DNA from: Hippasteria phrygiana
Taxonomy: Eukaryota > Echinodermata > Asteroidea > Valvatida > Goniasteridae
Direction: 5' to 3'
Assembly (NCBI GenBank): GCA_037893225.1
Contig: JAZGUH010000261.1
Span: 744,001 to 808,000, forward strand
Length of the DNA: 64,000 bases
Within the stretch, counting starts at the first letter, position 1. Each line of letters starts with the position of its first letter. The notes under the pieces were generated by a model. The model worked only from the letters and a program-made list of their open reading frames with translations, did not search any database and had not been told where the DNA came from. Shown piece after piece: positions 11,233 through 24,591 of the stretch. A program made the translations under genes and the position numbers.

Positions 11233-12402
11233 GCTTAACGTTTGCCAAATTTTCAGATGAACGCCCCTCCTTTCCCTGTTCATAATTGAATGGGATATTG
11301 ACCAAATCCAGAAATTTTTACACGTATGGGTAGCTTAGATCTAGCGCAACAATTTGAGACTATCGCCAGCTTCAGAGCGTTAGAACTTTTCGAGATAATT
11401 CAAACCTCGCAACACATTTCTTCCCGTGAACTTTGTTTGCGTTCTCCCGTTTACTGCATTGTGACTGCTTAACGTTTGCCACATTTTCAGATGAACGCCC
11501 CTCCTTTCCCTGTTCATAATTGAATGGGATATTGACCAAATCCAGTATGTTTTACACGTATGGGTAGCTTAGATCTAGCGCAACAATTTGAGACCATCGC
11601 CAGCTTCAGAGCGTTAGAACTTTTCGAGATAATTCAAAACTCGCAACAAATTTCTTCCCGTGAACTTTGTGTGCTTTCTCCCGTTTACTGCATTGTGACT
11701 GCTTAACGTTTGCCACATTTTCAGATGAACGCCCCTCCTTTCCCTGTTCATAATTGTATGGGATATTGACCAAATCCAGTATGTTTTACACGTATGGGTA
11801 GCTTAGATCTACCGCAACAATATGAGACCATCGCCAGCTTCAGAGCGTTAGAACTAGTGGAGAAAATTCAAACCTCGCAACACATTTCTTCCCGTGAACT
11901 CTGTGTGCGTTCTCCCGATTACTGCATTGTGACTGCTTAACGTTTGCCAAATTTTCAGATGAACGCCCCTCCTTTCCCTGTTCATAATTGAATGGGATAT
12001 TGACCAAATCCAGTAATTTTTACACGTATGGGTAGCTTAGATCTAGCGCAACAATTTGAGACCATCGCCAGCTTCAGAGCGTTAGAACTTTTCGAGATAA
12101 TTCAAACCTCGCAACACATTTCTTCCCGTGAACTTTGTTTGCGTTCTCCCGTTTACTGCATTGTGACTGCTTAACGTTTGCCACATTTTCAGATGAACGC
12201 CCCTCCTTTCCCTGTTCATAATTGAATGGGATATTGACCAAATCCAGTATGTTTTACACGTATGGGTAGCTTAGATCTAGCGCAACATTTTGAGACCATC
12301 GCCAGCTTCAGAGCGTTAGAACTAGTGGAGAAAATTCACACCTCGCAACAAATTTCTTCCCGTGAACTCTGTGTGCGTTCTCCCGTTTACTGCATTGTGA
12401 CT
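11233..12402 (+). repeat. Second copy of the 5851-7020 series (5382-bp spacing)
   Basis: Units F6 variant, F3, S1t, F6, S2 variant repeat the private markers of 5851-7020: GAAATT and GACTATC in the first unit, CAATATGAG in the third, CAACATTTT in the fifth. The next C2 unit (12403) lacks the GAACACCCC marker of 7021, so the copy ends about there. Confidence 0.85.
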
Positions 12403-15210
12403 GCTTAACGTTTGCCAAATTTTCAGATGAACGCCCCTCCTTTCCCTGTTCATAATTGAATGGGATATTGACCAAATCCAGTATGTTTTACACGTATGGG
12501 TAGCTTAGATCTAGCGCAACAATTTGAGACCATCGCCAGCTTCAGAGCGTTAGAACTCGTGGAGAAAATTCAAACCTCGCAACAAATTTTTTCCCGTGAA
12601 CTCTGTGTGCGTTCTCCCGATTACTGCATTGTGACTGCTTAACGTTTGCCAAATTTTCAGATGAACGCCCCTCCTTTCCGTGTTCATAATTGAATGGGAT
12701 ATTGACCAAATCCAGTAATTTTTACACGTATGGGTAGCTTAGATCTAGCGCAACAATTTGAGACCATCGCCAGCTTCAGAGCGTTAGAACTTTTCGAGAT
12801 AATTCAAACCTCGCAACACATTTCTTCCCGTGAACTTTGTTTGCGTTCTCCCGTTTACTGCATTGTGACTGCTTAACGTTTGCCAAATTTTCAGATGAAC
12901 GCCCCTCCTTTCCCTGTTCATAATTGAATGGGATATTGACCAAATCCAGTATGTTTTACACGTATGGGTAGCTTAGATCTAGCGCAACAATTTGAGACCA
13001 TCGCCAGCTTCAGAGCGTTAGAACTTTTCGAGATAATTCAAAACTCGCAACAAATTTCTTCCCGCGAACTTTGTGTGCTTTCTCCCGTTTACTGCATTGT
13101 GACTGCTTAACGTTTGCCACATTTTCAGATGAACGCCCCTCCTTTCCCTGTTCGTAATTGAATGGGATATTGACCAAATCCAGTATGTTTTACACGTATG
13201 GGTAGCTTAGATCTACCGCAACAATTTGAGACCATCGCCAGCTTCAGAGCGTTAGAACTAGTGGAGAAAATTCAAACCTCGCAACACATTTCTTCCCGTG
13301 AACTCTGTGTGCGTTCTCCCGATTACTGCATTGTGACTGCTTAACGTTTGCCAAATTTTCAGATGAACGCCCCTCCTTTCCCTGTTCATAATTGAATGGG
13401 ATATTGACCAAATCCAGTAATTTTTACACGTATGGGTAGCTTAGATCTAGCGCAACAATTTGAGACCATCGCCAGCTTCAGAGCGTTAGAACTTTTCGAG
13501 ATAATTCAAACCTCGCAACACATTTCTTCCCGTGAACTTTGTTTGCGTTCTCCCGTTTACTGCATTGTGACTGCTTAACGTTTGCCACATTTTCAGATGA
13601 ACGCCCCTCCTTTCCCTGTTCATAATTGAATGGGATATTGACCAAATCCAGTATGTGTTACACGTATGGGTAGCTTAGATCTAGCGCAACAATTTGAGAC
13701 CATCGCCAGCTTCAGAGCGTTAGAACTTTTCGAGATAATTCAAAACTCGCAACAAATTTCTTCCCGTGAACTTTGTGTGCTTTCTCCCGTTTACTGCATT
13801 GTGACTGCTTAACGTTTGCCACATTTTCAGATGAACGCCCCTCCTTTCCCTGTTCATAATTGAATGGGATATAGACCAAATCCAGTATGTTTTACACGTA
13901 TGGGTAGCTTAGATCTACCGCAACAATTTGAGACCATCGCCAGCTTCAGAGCGTTAGAACTAGTGGAGAAAATTCAAACCTCGCAACACATTTCTTCCCG
14001 TGAACTCTGTGTGCGTTCTCCCGATTACTGCATTGTGACTGCTTAACGTTTGCCAAATTTTCAGATGAACGCCCCTCCTTTCCCTGTTCATAATTGAATG
14101 GGATATTGACCAAATCCAGTAATTTTTACACGTATGGGTAGCTTAGATCTAGCGCAACAATTTGAGACCATCGCCAGCTTCAGAGCGTTAGAACTTTTCG
14201 AGATAATTCAAACCTCGCAACACATTTCTTCCCGTGAACTTTGTTTGCGTTCTCCCGTTTACTGCATTGTGACTGCTTAACGTTTGCCACATTTTCAGAT
14301 GAACGCCCCTCCTTTCCCTGTTCATAATTGAATGGGATATTGACCAAATCCAGTATGTTTTACACGTATGGGTAGCTTAGATCTAGCGCAACAATTTGAG
14401 ACCATCGCCAGCTTCAGAGCGTTAGAACTAGTGGAGAAAATTCACACCTCGCAACAAATTTCTTCCCGTGAACTCTGTGTGCGTTCTCCCGTTTACTGCA
14501 TTGTGACTGCTTAACGTTTGCCAAATTTTCAGATGAACGCCCCTCCTTTCCCTGTTCATAATTGAATGGGATATTGACTAAATCCAGTATGTTTTACACG
14601 TATGGGTAGCTTAGATCTAGCGCAACAATTTGAGACCATCGCCAGCTTCAGAGCGTTAGAACTCGTGGAGAAAAATCAAACCTCGCAACAAATTTCTTCC
14701 CGTGAACTCTGTGTGCGTTCTCCCGATTACTGCATTGTGACTGCTTAACGTTTGCCAAATTTTCAGATGAACGCCCCTCCTTTCCCTGTTCATAATTGAA
14801 TGGGATATTGACCAAATCCAGTAATTTTTACACGTATGGGTAGCTTAGATCTAGCGCAACAATTTGAGACCATCGCCAGCTTCAGAGCGTTAGAACTTTT
14901 CGAGATAATTCAAACCTCGCAACAAATTTCTTCCCGTGAACTTTGTTTGCTTTCTCCCGTTTACTGCATTGTGACTGCTTAACGTTTGCCAAATTTTCAG
15001 ATGAACGCCCCTCCTTTCCCTGTTCATAATTGAATGGGATATTGACCAAATCCAGTATGTTTTACACGTATGGGTAGCTTAGATCTAGCGCAACAATTTG
15101 AGACCATCGCCAGCTTCAGAGCGTTAGAACTTTTCGAGATAATTCAAAACTCGCAACAAATTTCTTCCCGCGAACTTTGTGTGCTTTCTCCCGTTTACTG
15201 CATTGTGACT
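12403..15210 (+). repeat. Transition units between HOR blocks
   Basis: Order: C2, F4/F6 (G44 left, C183 and T205 right), F2, S1g, F6, F3 (with TATGTG at about unit 81), S1, F6, S2, C1, F1, F2. The S1 at 13807 has a private A at 13873 that turns an in-frame TGA into AGA; the resulting 60-codon frame is a by-product. The C1 (GACTAAATC; AAAAATC) and F1 (CTTTGTTTGCTT) variants at 14509 and 14743 recur at 22955 and 23189. Confidence 0.82.
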
Positions 15211-16380
15211 GCTTAACGTTTGCCACATTTTCAGATGAACGCCCCTCCTTTCCCTGTTCATAATTGAATGGGATATTGACCAAATCCAGTATGTTTTACA
15301 CGTATGGGTAGCTTAGATCTACCGCAACAATTTGAGACCATCGCCAGCTTCAGAGCGTTAGAACTAGTGGAGAAAATTCAAACCTCGCAACACATTTCTT
15401 CCCGTGAACTCTGTGTGCGTTCTCCCGATTACTGCATTGTGACTGCTTAACGTTTGCCAAATTTTCAGATGAACGACCCTCCTTTCCCTGTTCATAATTG
15501 AATGGGATATTGACCAAATCCAGTAATTTTTACACGTATGGGTAGCTTAGATCTAGCGCAACAATTTGAGACCATCGCCAGCTTCAGAGCGTTAGAACTT
15601 TTCGAGATAATTCAAACCTCGCAACACATTTCTTCCCGTGAACTTTGTTTGCGTTCTCCCGTTTACTGCATTGTGACTGCTTAACGTTTGCCACATTTTC
15701 AGATGAACGCCCCTCCTTTCCCTGTTCATAATTGAATGGGATATTGACCAAATCCAGTATGTTTTACACGTATGGGTAGCTTAGATCTAGCGCAACAATT
15801 TGAGACCATCGCCAGCTTCAGAGCGTTAGAACTTTTCGAGATAATTCAAAACTCGCAACAAATTTCTTCCCGTGAACTTTGTGTGCTTTCTCCCGTTTAC
15901 TGCATTGTGACTGCTTAACGTTTGCCACATTTTCAGATAAACGCCCCTCCTTTCCCTGTTCATAATTGTATGGGATATTGACCAAATCCAGTATGTTTTA
16001 CACGTATGGGTAGCTTAGATCTACCGCAACAATTTGAGACCATCGCCAGCTTCAGAGCGTTAGAACTAGTGGAGAAAATTCAAACCTCGCAAGACATTTC
16101 TTCCCGTGAACTCTGTGTGCGTTCTCCCGATTACTGCATTGTGACTGCTTAACGTTTGCCAAATTTTCAGATGAACGCCCCTCCTTTCCCTGTTCATAAT
16201 TGAATGGGATATTGACCAAATCCAGTAATTTTTACACGTATGGGTAGCTTAGATCTAGCGCAACAATTTGAGACCATCGCCAGCTTCAGAGCGTTAGAAC
16301 TTTTCGAGATAATTCAAACCTCGCAACACATTTCTTCCCGTGAACTTTGTTTGCGTTCTCCCGTTTACTGCATTGTGACT

Positions 16381-16613
16381 GCTAACGTTTGCCAAATTTT
16401 CAGATGAACGCCCCTCCTTTCCCTGTTCATAATTGAATGGGATATTGACCAAATCCAGTATGTTTTACACGTATGGGTAGCTTAGATCTAGCGCAACAAT
16501 TTGAGACCATCGCCAGCTTCAGAGCGTTAGAACTTTTCGAGATAATTCAAAACTCGCAACAAATTTCTTCCCGCGAACTTTGTGTGCTTTCTCCCGTTTA
16601 CTGCATTGTGACT
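16381..16613 (+). repeat. F2 unit with 1-bp deletion (233 bp), first copy
   Basis: The unit starts GCTAACG instead of GCTTAACG, so one T is missing and the phase of all later units shifts by one. Its other markers are F2 (TG82-83, A173, C195). It follows F6, which is not the normal predecessor of F2, so it sits at a rearrangement join. Copies at 19083 and 24359 carry the same deletion. Confidence 0.93.
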
Positions 16614-16847
16614 GCTTAACGTTTGCCACATTTTCAGATGAACGCCCCTCCTTTCCCTGTTCATAATTGAATGGGATATTGACCAAATCCAGTATGTTTT
16701 ACACGTATGGGTAGCTTAGATCTAGCGCAACAATTTGAGACCATCGCCAGCTTCAGAGCGTTAGAACTCGTGGAGAAAATTCAAACCTCGCAACACATTT
16801 CTTCCCGTGAACTCTGTGTGCGTTCTCCCGATTACTGCATTGTGACT

Positions 16848-17210
16848 GCTTAACGTTTGCCAAATTTTCAGATGAACGCCCCTCCTTTCCCTGTTCATAA
16901 TTGAATGGGATATTGACCAAATCCAGTAATTTTTACACGTATGGGTAGCTTAGACCTAGCGCAACAATTTGAGACCATCGCCAGCTTCAGAGCGTTAGAA
17001 CTTTTCGAGATAATTCAAACCTCGCAACAAATTTCTTCCCGTGAACCAAATCCAGTATGTTTTACACGTATGGGTAGCTTAGATCTAGCGCAACAATTTG
17101 AGACCATCGCCAGCTTCAGAGCGTTAGAACTTTTCGAGATAATTCAAAACTCGCAACAAATTTCTTCCCGTGAACTTTGTGTGCTTTCTCCCGTTTACTG
17201 CATTGTGACT
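16848..17210 (+). repeat. 363-bp composite unit from a 105-bp deletion, first copy
   Basis: Two units are fused by loss of the last part of one (after CCCGTGAA, unit 198) and the first part of the next (up to the CCAAATCC at unit 70). The join is at about 17045 with at most 2 bp of shared sequence (AC). The left part has AT82-83 and C108 (AGACCT) and resembles F4 or F1; the right part is F3. The 105 bp lost are 35 codons and include the TAA and TGA that normally close the frame, so a 91-codon open frame results. I regard that frame as incidental. Confidence 0.93.
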
Positions 17211-19082
17211 GCTTAACGTTTGCCACATTTTCAGATGAACGCCCCTCCTTTCCCTGTTCATAATTGTATGGGATATTGACCAAATCCAGTATGTTTTACA
17301 CGTATGGGTAGCTTAGATCTACCGCAACAATTTGAGACCATCGCCAGCTTCAGAGCGTTAGAACTAGTGGAGAAAATTCAAACCTCGCAACACATTTCTT
17401 CCCGTGAACTCTGTGTGCGTTCTCCCGATTACTGCATTGTGACTGCTTAACGTTTGCCACATTTTCAGATGAACGCCCCTCCTTTCCCTGTTCATAATTG
17501 AATGGGATATTGACCAAATCCAGTAATTTTTACACGTATGGGTAGCTTAGATCTAGCGCAACAATTTGAGACCATCGCCAGCTTCAGAGCGTTAGAACTT
17601 TTCGAGATAATTCAAACCTCGCAACACATTTCTTCCCGTGAACTTTGTTTGCGTTCTCCCGTTTACTGCATTGTGACTGCTTAACGTTTGCCACATTTTC
17701 AGATGAACGCCCCTCCTTTCCCTGTTCATAATTGAATGGGATATTGACCAAATCCAGTATGTTTTACACGTATGGGTAGCTTAGATCTAGCGCAACAATT
17801 TGAGACCATCGCCAGCTTCAGAGCGTTAGAACTAGTGGAGAAAATTCACACCTCGCAACAAATTTCTTCCCGTGAACTCTGTGTGCGTTCTCCCGTTTAC
17901 TGCATTGTGACTGCTTAACGTTTGCCACATTTTCAGATGAACGCCCCTCCTTTCCCTGTTCATAATTGAATGGGATATTGACCAAATCCAGTATGTTTTA
18001 CACGTATGGGTAGCTTAGATCTACCGCAACAATTTGAGACCATCGCCAGCTTCAGAGCGTTAGAACTAGTGGAGAAAATTCAAACCTCGCAACACATTTC
18101 TTCCCGTGAACTCTGTGTGCGTTCTCCCGATTACTGCATTGTGACTGCTTAACGTTTGCCAAATTTTCAGATGAACGACCCTCCTTTCCCTGTTCATAAT
18201 TGAATGGGATATTGACCAAATCCAGTAATTTTTACACGTATGGGTAGCTTAGATCTAGCGCAACAATTTGAGACCATCGCCAGCTTCAGAGCGTTAGAAC
18301 TTTTCGAGATAATTCAAACCTCGCAACACATTTCTTCCCGTGAACTTTGTTTGCGTTCTCCCGTTTACTGCATTGTGACTGCTTAACGTTTGCCACATTT
18401 TCAGATGAACGCCCCTCCTTTCCCTGTTCATAATTGAATGGGATATTGACCAAATCCAGTATGTTTTACACGTATGGGTAGCTTAGATCTAGCGCAACAA
18501 TTTGAGACCATCGCCAGCTTCAGAGCGTTAGAACTTTTCGAGATAATTCAAAACTCGCAACAAATTTCTTCCCGTGAACTTTGTGTGCTTTCTCCCGTTT
18601 ACTGCATTGTGACTGCTTAACGTTTGCCACATTTTCAGATAAACGCCCCTCCTTTCCCTGTTCATAATTGTATGGGATATTGACCAAATCCAGTATGTTT
18701 TACACGTATGGGTAGCTTAGATCTACCGCAACAATTTGAGACCATCGCCAGCTTCAGAGCGTTAGAACTAGTGGAGAAAATTCAAACCTCGCAAGACATT
18801 TCTTCCCGTGAACTCTGTGTGCGTTCTCCCGATTACTGCATTGTGACTGCTTAACGTTTGCCAAATTTTCAGATGAACGCCCCTCCTTTCCCTGTTCATA
18901 ATTGAATGGGATATTGACCAAATCCAGTAATTTTTACACGTATGGGTAGCTTAGATCTAGCGCAACAATTTGAGACCATCGCCAGCTTCAGAGCGTTAGA
19001 ACTTTTCGAGATAATTCAAACCTCGCAACACATTTCTTCCCGTGAACTTTGTTTGCGTTCTCCCGTTTACTGCATTGTGACT

Positions 19083-19315
19083 GCTAACGTTTGCCAAATT
19101 TTCAGATGAACGCCCCTCCTTTCCCTGTTCATAATTGAATGGGATATTGACCAAATCCAGTATGTTTTACACGTATGGGTAGCTTAGATCTAGCGCAACA
19201 ATTTGAGACCATCGCCAGCTTCAGAGCGTTAGAACTTTTCGAGATAATTCAAAACTCGCAACAAATTTCTTCCCGCGAACTTTGTGTGCTTTCTCCCGTT
19301 TACTGCATTGTGACT
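19083..19315 (+). repeat. F2 unit with 1-bp deletion, second copy
   Basis: Same GCTAACG start and F2 markers as the unit at 16381, 2702 bp downstream. It is a product of the block duplication, not an independent deletion. Confidence 0.92.
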
Positions 19316-19549
19316 GCTTAACGTTTGCCACATTTTCAGATGAACGCCCCTCCTTTCCCTGTTCATAATTGAATGGGATATTGACCAAATCCAGTATGTT
19401 TTACACGTATGGGTAGCTTAGATCTAGCGCAACAATTTGAGACCATCGCCAGCTTCAGAGCGTTAGAACTCGTGGAGAAAATTCAAACCTCGCAACACAT
19501 TTCTTCCCGTGAACTCTGTGTGCGTTCTCCCGATTACTGCATTGTGACT

Positions 19550-19912
19550 GCTTAACGTTTGCCAAATTTTCAGATGAACGCCCCTCCTTTCCCTGTTCAT
19601 AATTGAATGGGATATTGACCAAATCCAGTAATTTTTACACGTATGGGTAGCTTAGACCTAGCGCAACAATTTGAGACCATCGCCAGCTTCAGAGCGTTAG
19701 AACTTTTCGAGATAATTCAAACCTCGCAACAAATTTCTTCCCGTGAACCAAATCCAGTATGTTTTACACGTATGGGTAGCTTAGATCTAGCGCAACAATT
19801 TGAGACCATCGCCAGCTTCAGAGCGTTAGAACTTTTCGAGATAATTCAAAACTCGCAACAAATTTCTTCCCGTGAACTTTGTGTGCTTTCTCCCGTTTAC
19901 TGCATTGTGACT
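19550..19912 (+). repeat. 363-bp composite unit, second copy
   Basis: Same deletion join (about 19747) and same C108 marker as 16848-17210, offset 2702 bp. Flanking units match as well, so the copy arose by duplication of the block. Confidence 0.92.
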
Positions 19913-20614
19913 GCTTAACGTTTGCCACATTTTCAGATGAACGCCCCTCCTTTCCCTGTTCATAATTGTATGGGATATTGACCAAATCCAGTATGTTTTA
20001 CACGTATGGGTAGCTTAGATCTACCGCAACAATTTGAGACCATCGCCAGCTTCAGAGCGTTAGAACTAGTGGAGAAAATTCAAACCTCGCAACACATTTC
20101 TTCCCGTGAACTCTGTGTGCGTTCTCCCGATTACTGCATTGTGACTGCTTAACGTTTGCCACATTTTCAGATGAACGCCCCTCCTTTCCCTGTTCATAAT
20201 TGAATGGGATATTGACCAAATCCAGTAATTTTTACACGTATGGGTAGCTTAGATCTAGCGCAACAATTTGAGACCATCGCCAGCTTCAGAGCGTTAGAAC
20301 TTTTCGAGATAATTCAAACCTCGCAACACATTTCTTCCCGTGAACTTTGTTTGCGTTCTCCCGTTTACTGCATTGTGACTGCTTAACGTTTGCCACATTT
20401 TCAGATGAACGCCCCTCCTTTCCCTGTTCATAATTGAATGGGATATTGACCAAATCCAGTATGTTTTACACGTATGGGTAGCTTAGATCTAGCGCAACAA
20501 TTTGAGACCATCGCCAGCTTCAGAGCGTTAGAACTAGTGGAGAAAATTCACACCTCGCAACAAATTTCTTCCCGTGAACTCTGTGTGCGTTCTCCCGTTT
20601 ACTGCATTGTGACT

Positions 20615-23422
20615 GCTTAACGTTTGCCAAATTTTCAGATGAACGCCCCTCCTTTCCCTGTTCATAATTGAATGGGATATTGACCAAATCCAGTATGTTT
20701 TACACGTATGGGTAGCTTAGATCTAGCGCAACAATTTGAGACCATCGCCAGCTTCAGAGCGTTAGAACTCGTGGAGAAAATTCAAACCTCGCAACAAATT
20801 TTTTCCCGTGAACTCTGTGTGCGTTCTCCCGATTACTGCATTGTGACTGCTTAACGTTTGCCAAATTTTCAGATGAACGCCCCTCCTTTCCGTGTTCATA
20901 ATTGAATGGGATATTGACCAAATCCAGTAATTTTTACACGTATGGGTAGCTTAGATCTAGCGCAACAATTTGAGACCATCGCCAGCTTCAGAGCGTTAGA
21001 ACTTTTCGAGATAATTCAAACCTCGCAACAAATTTCTTCCCGTGAACTCTGTGTGCGTTCTCCCGATTACTGCATTGTGACTGCTTAACGTTTGCCAAAT
21101 TTTCAGATGAACGCCCCTCCTTTCCCTGTCCATAATTGAATGGGATATTGACCAAATCCAGTATGTTTTACACGTATGGGTAGCTTAGATCTAGCGCAAC
21201 AATTTGAGACCATCGCCAGCTTCAGAGCGTTAGAACTTTTCGAGATAATTCAAACCTCGCAACACATTTCTTCCCGTGAACTTTGTTTGCGTTCTCCCGT
21301 TTACTGCATTGTGACTGCTTAACGTTTGCCACATTTTCAGATGAACGCCCCTCCTTTCCCTGTTCATAATTGAATGGGATATTGACCAAATCCAGTATGT
21401 TTTACACGTATGGGTAGCTTAGATCTAGCGCAACAATTTGAGACCATCGCCAGCTTCAGAGCGTTAGAACTAGTGGAGAAAATTCACACCTCGCAACAAA
21501 TTTCTTCCCGTGAACTCTGTGTGCGTTCTCCCGTTTACTGCATTGTGACTGCTTAACGTTTGCCAAATTTTCAGATGAACGCCCCTCCTTTCCCTGTTCA
21601 TAATTGAATGGGATATTGACCAAATCCAGTATGTTTTACACGTATGGGTAGCTTAGATCTAGCGCAACAATTTGAGACCATCGCCAGCTTCAGAGCGTTA
21701 GAACTCGTGGAGAAAATTCAAACCTCGCAACAAATTTTTTCCCGTGAACTCTGTGTGCGTTCTCCCGATTACTGCATTGTGACTGCTTAACGTTTGCCAA
21801 ATTGTCAGATGAACGCCCCTCCTTTCCGTGTTCATAATTGAATGGGATATTGACCAAATCCAGTAATTTTTACACGTATGGGTAGCTTAGATCTAGCGCA
21901 ACAATTTGAGACCATCGCCAGCTTCAGAGCGTTAGAACTTTTCGAGATAATTCAAACCTCGCAACAAATTTCTTCCCGTGAACTCTGTGTGCGTTCTCCC
22001 GATTACTGCATTGTGACTGCTTAACGTTTGCCAAATTTTCAGATGAACGCCCCTCCTTTCCCTGTCCATAATTGAATGGGATATTGACCAAATCCAGTAT
22101 GTTTTACACGTATGGGTAGCTTAGATCTAGCGCAACAATTTGAGACCATCGCCAGCTTCAGAGCGTTAGAACTAGTGGAGAAAATTCAAACCTCGCAACA
22201 AGTTTCTTCCCGTGAACTCTGTGTGCGTTCTCCCGTTTACTGCATTGTGACTGCTTAACGTTTGCCAAATTTTCAGATGAACGCCCCTCCTTTCCCTGTT
22301 CATAATTGAATGGGATATTGACCAAATCCAGTATGTTTTACACGTATGGGTAGCTTAGATCTACCGCAACAATTTGAGACCATCGCCAGCTTCAGAGCGT
22401 TAGAACTAGTGGAGAAAATTCAAACCTCGCAACAAATTTCTTCCCGTGAACTCTGTGTGCGTTCTCCCGATTACTGCATTGTGACTGCTTAACGTTTGCC
22501 AAATTTTCAGATGAACGCCCCTCCTTTCCCTGTTCATAATTGAATGGGATATTGACCAAATCCAGTAATTTTTACACGTATGGGTAGCTTAGATCTAGCG
22601 CAACAATTTGAGACCATCGCCAGCTTCAGAGCGTTAGAACTTTTCGAGATAATTCAAACCTCGCAACACATTTCTTCCCGTGAACTTTGTTTGCGTTCTC
22701 CCGTTTACTGCATTGTGACTGCTTAACGTTTGCCACATTTTCAGATGAACGCCCCTCCTTTCCCTGTTCATAATTGAATGGGATATTGACCAAATCCAGT
22801 ATGTTTTACACGTATGGGTAGCTTAGATCTAGCGCAACAATTTGAGACCATCGCCAGCTTCAGAGCGTTAGAACTAGTGGAGAAAATTCACACCTCGCAA
22901 CAAATTTCTTCCCGTGAACTCTGTGTGCGTTCTCCCGTTTACTGCATTGTGACTGCTTAACGTTTGCCAAATTTTCAGATGAACGCCCCTCCTTTCCCTG
23001 TTCATAATTGAATGGGATATTGACTAAATCCAGTATGTTTTACACGTATGGGTAGCTTAGATCTAGCGCAACAATTTGAGACCATCGCCAGCTTCAGAGC
23101 GTTAGAACTCGTGGAGAAAAATCAAACCTCGCAACAAATTTCTTCCCGTGAACTCTGTGTGCGTTCTCCCGATTACTGCATTGTGACTGCTTAACGTTTG
23201 CCAAATTTTCAGATGAACGCCCCTCCTTTCCCTGTTCATAATTGAATGGGATATTGACCAAATCCAGTAATTTTTACACGTATGGGTAGCTTAGATCTAG
23301 CGCAACAATTTGAGACCATCGCCAGCTTCAGAGCGTTAGAACTTTTCGAGATAATTCAAACCTCGCAACAAATTTCTTCCCGTGAACTTTGTTTGCTTTC
23401 TCCCGTTTACTGCATTGTGACT
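20615..23422 (+). repeat. HOR units C2 to F1 between the duplicated blocks
   Basis: Order: C2, F4, S3/F6 (C48 left, C183 and T205 right), S2, C2, F4 (ATTGTCAG variant at 21801), S3, S1 with A183, F6, S2, C1 and F1. The S3 type (C48 with AAGTTTC at 184) appears here for the first time, at 22019. C2, F4, S3/F6, S2 followed by C2, F4, S3 is a 936-bp 4-mer step. The final C1 and F1 repeat the private changes of 14509 and 14743, so this stretch joins older sequence. Confidence 0.85.
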
Positions 23423-24358
23423 GCTTAACGTTTGCCAAATTTTCAGATGAACGCCCCTCCTTTCCCTGTTCATAATTGAATGGGATATTGACCAAATCCA
23501 GTATGTTTTACACGTATGGGTAGCTTAGATCTAGCGCAACAATTTGAGACCATCGCCAGCTTCAGAGCGTTAGAACTTTTCGAGATAATTCAAACCTCGC
23601 AACACATTTCTTCCCGTGAACTTTGTTTGCGTTCTCCCGTTTACTGCATTGTGACTGCTTAACGTTTGCCACATTTTCAGATGAACGCCCCTCCTTTCCC
23701 TGTTCATAATTGAATGGGATATTGACCAAATCCAGTATGTTTTACACGTATGGGTAGCTTAGATCTAGCGCAACAATTTGAGACCATCGCCAGCTTCAGA
23801 GCGTTAGAACTTTTCGAGATAATTCAAAACTCGCAACAAATTTCTTCCCGTGAACTTTGTGTGCTTTCTCCCGTTTACTGCATTGTGACTGCTTAACGTT
23901 TGCCACATTTTCAGATAAACGCCCCTCCTTTCCCTGTTCATAATTGTATGGGATATTGACCAAATCCAGTATGTTTTACACGTATGGGTAGCTTAGATCT
24001 ACCGCAACAATTTGAGACCATCGCCAGCTTCAGAGCGTTAGAACTAGTGGAGAAAATTCAAACCTCGCAAGACATTTCTTCCCGTGAACTCTGTGTGCGT
24101 TCTCCCGATTACTGCATTGTGACTGCTTAACGTTTGCCAAATTTTCAGATGAACGCCCCTCCTTTCCCTGTTCATAATTGAATGGGATATTGACCAAATC
24201 CAGTAATTTTTACACGTATGGGTAGCTTAGATCTAGCGCAACAATTTGAGACCATCGCCAGCTTCAGAGCGTTAGAACTTTTCGAGATAATTCAAACCTC
24301 GCAACACATTTCTTCCCGTGAACTTTGTTTGCGTTCTCCCGTTTACTGCATTGTGACT

Positions 24359-24591
24359 GCTAACGTTTGCCAAATTTTCAGATGAACGCCCCTCCTTTCC
24401 CTGTTCATAATTGAATGGGATATTGACCAAATCCAGTATGTTTTACACGTATGGGTAGCTTAGATCTAGCGCAACAATTTGAGACCATCGCCAGCTTCAG
24501 AGCGTTAGAACTTTTCGAGATAATTCAAAACTCGCAACAAATTTCTTCCCGCGAACTTTGTGTGCTTTCTCCCGTTTACTGCATTGTGACT
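24359..24591 (+). repeat. F2 unit with 1-bp deletion, third copy
   Basis: GCTAACG start, identical in type to 16381 and 19083, offset 5276 bp from the second copy. Confidence 0.92.

Larger units (their letters stand above)
15211..17912 (+). repeat. HOR block, 2702-bp, copy 1
   Basis: Order: S1, F6 (GAACGACCC), F3, S1t (GATAAAC, CAAGAC), F6, F2 lacking 1 bp, S1/C1 mosaic, 363-bp composite, S1t, F6 with C16, S2. Twelve monomer equivalents (2808 bp) minus 1 bp and 105 bp give 2702 bp. Every listed variant recurs 2702 bp downstream, so the two deletions existed before this duplication. Confidence 0.92.
17913..20614 (+). repeat. HOR block, 2702-bp, copy 2
   Basis: Exact repeat of the type order at 15211-17912. 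The join lies between the end of the S2 unit at 17679 and site 16 of the S1 unit at 17913. After copy 2, S2 is followed by C2 and F4, which is the normal grammar, whereas at the join S2 is followed by S1, which is not. This supports an unequal exchange that inserted one extra copy. Confidence 0.9.

Noticed and set aside
13864..14046. 60-codon plus-strand open frame
   Set aside because: Created by one substitution (A at 13873) that removes the usual TGA in a normal S1 unit.
16941..17216. 91-codon plus-strand open frame (also at 19643 and 24919)
   Set aside because: It is two copies of the satellite frame fused by the 105-bp deletion. All three are duplicates, with no family resemblance, no start context and no sign of selection.
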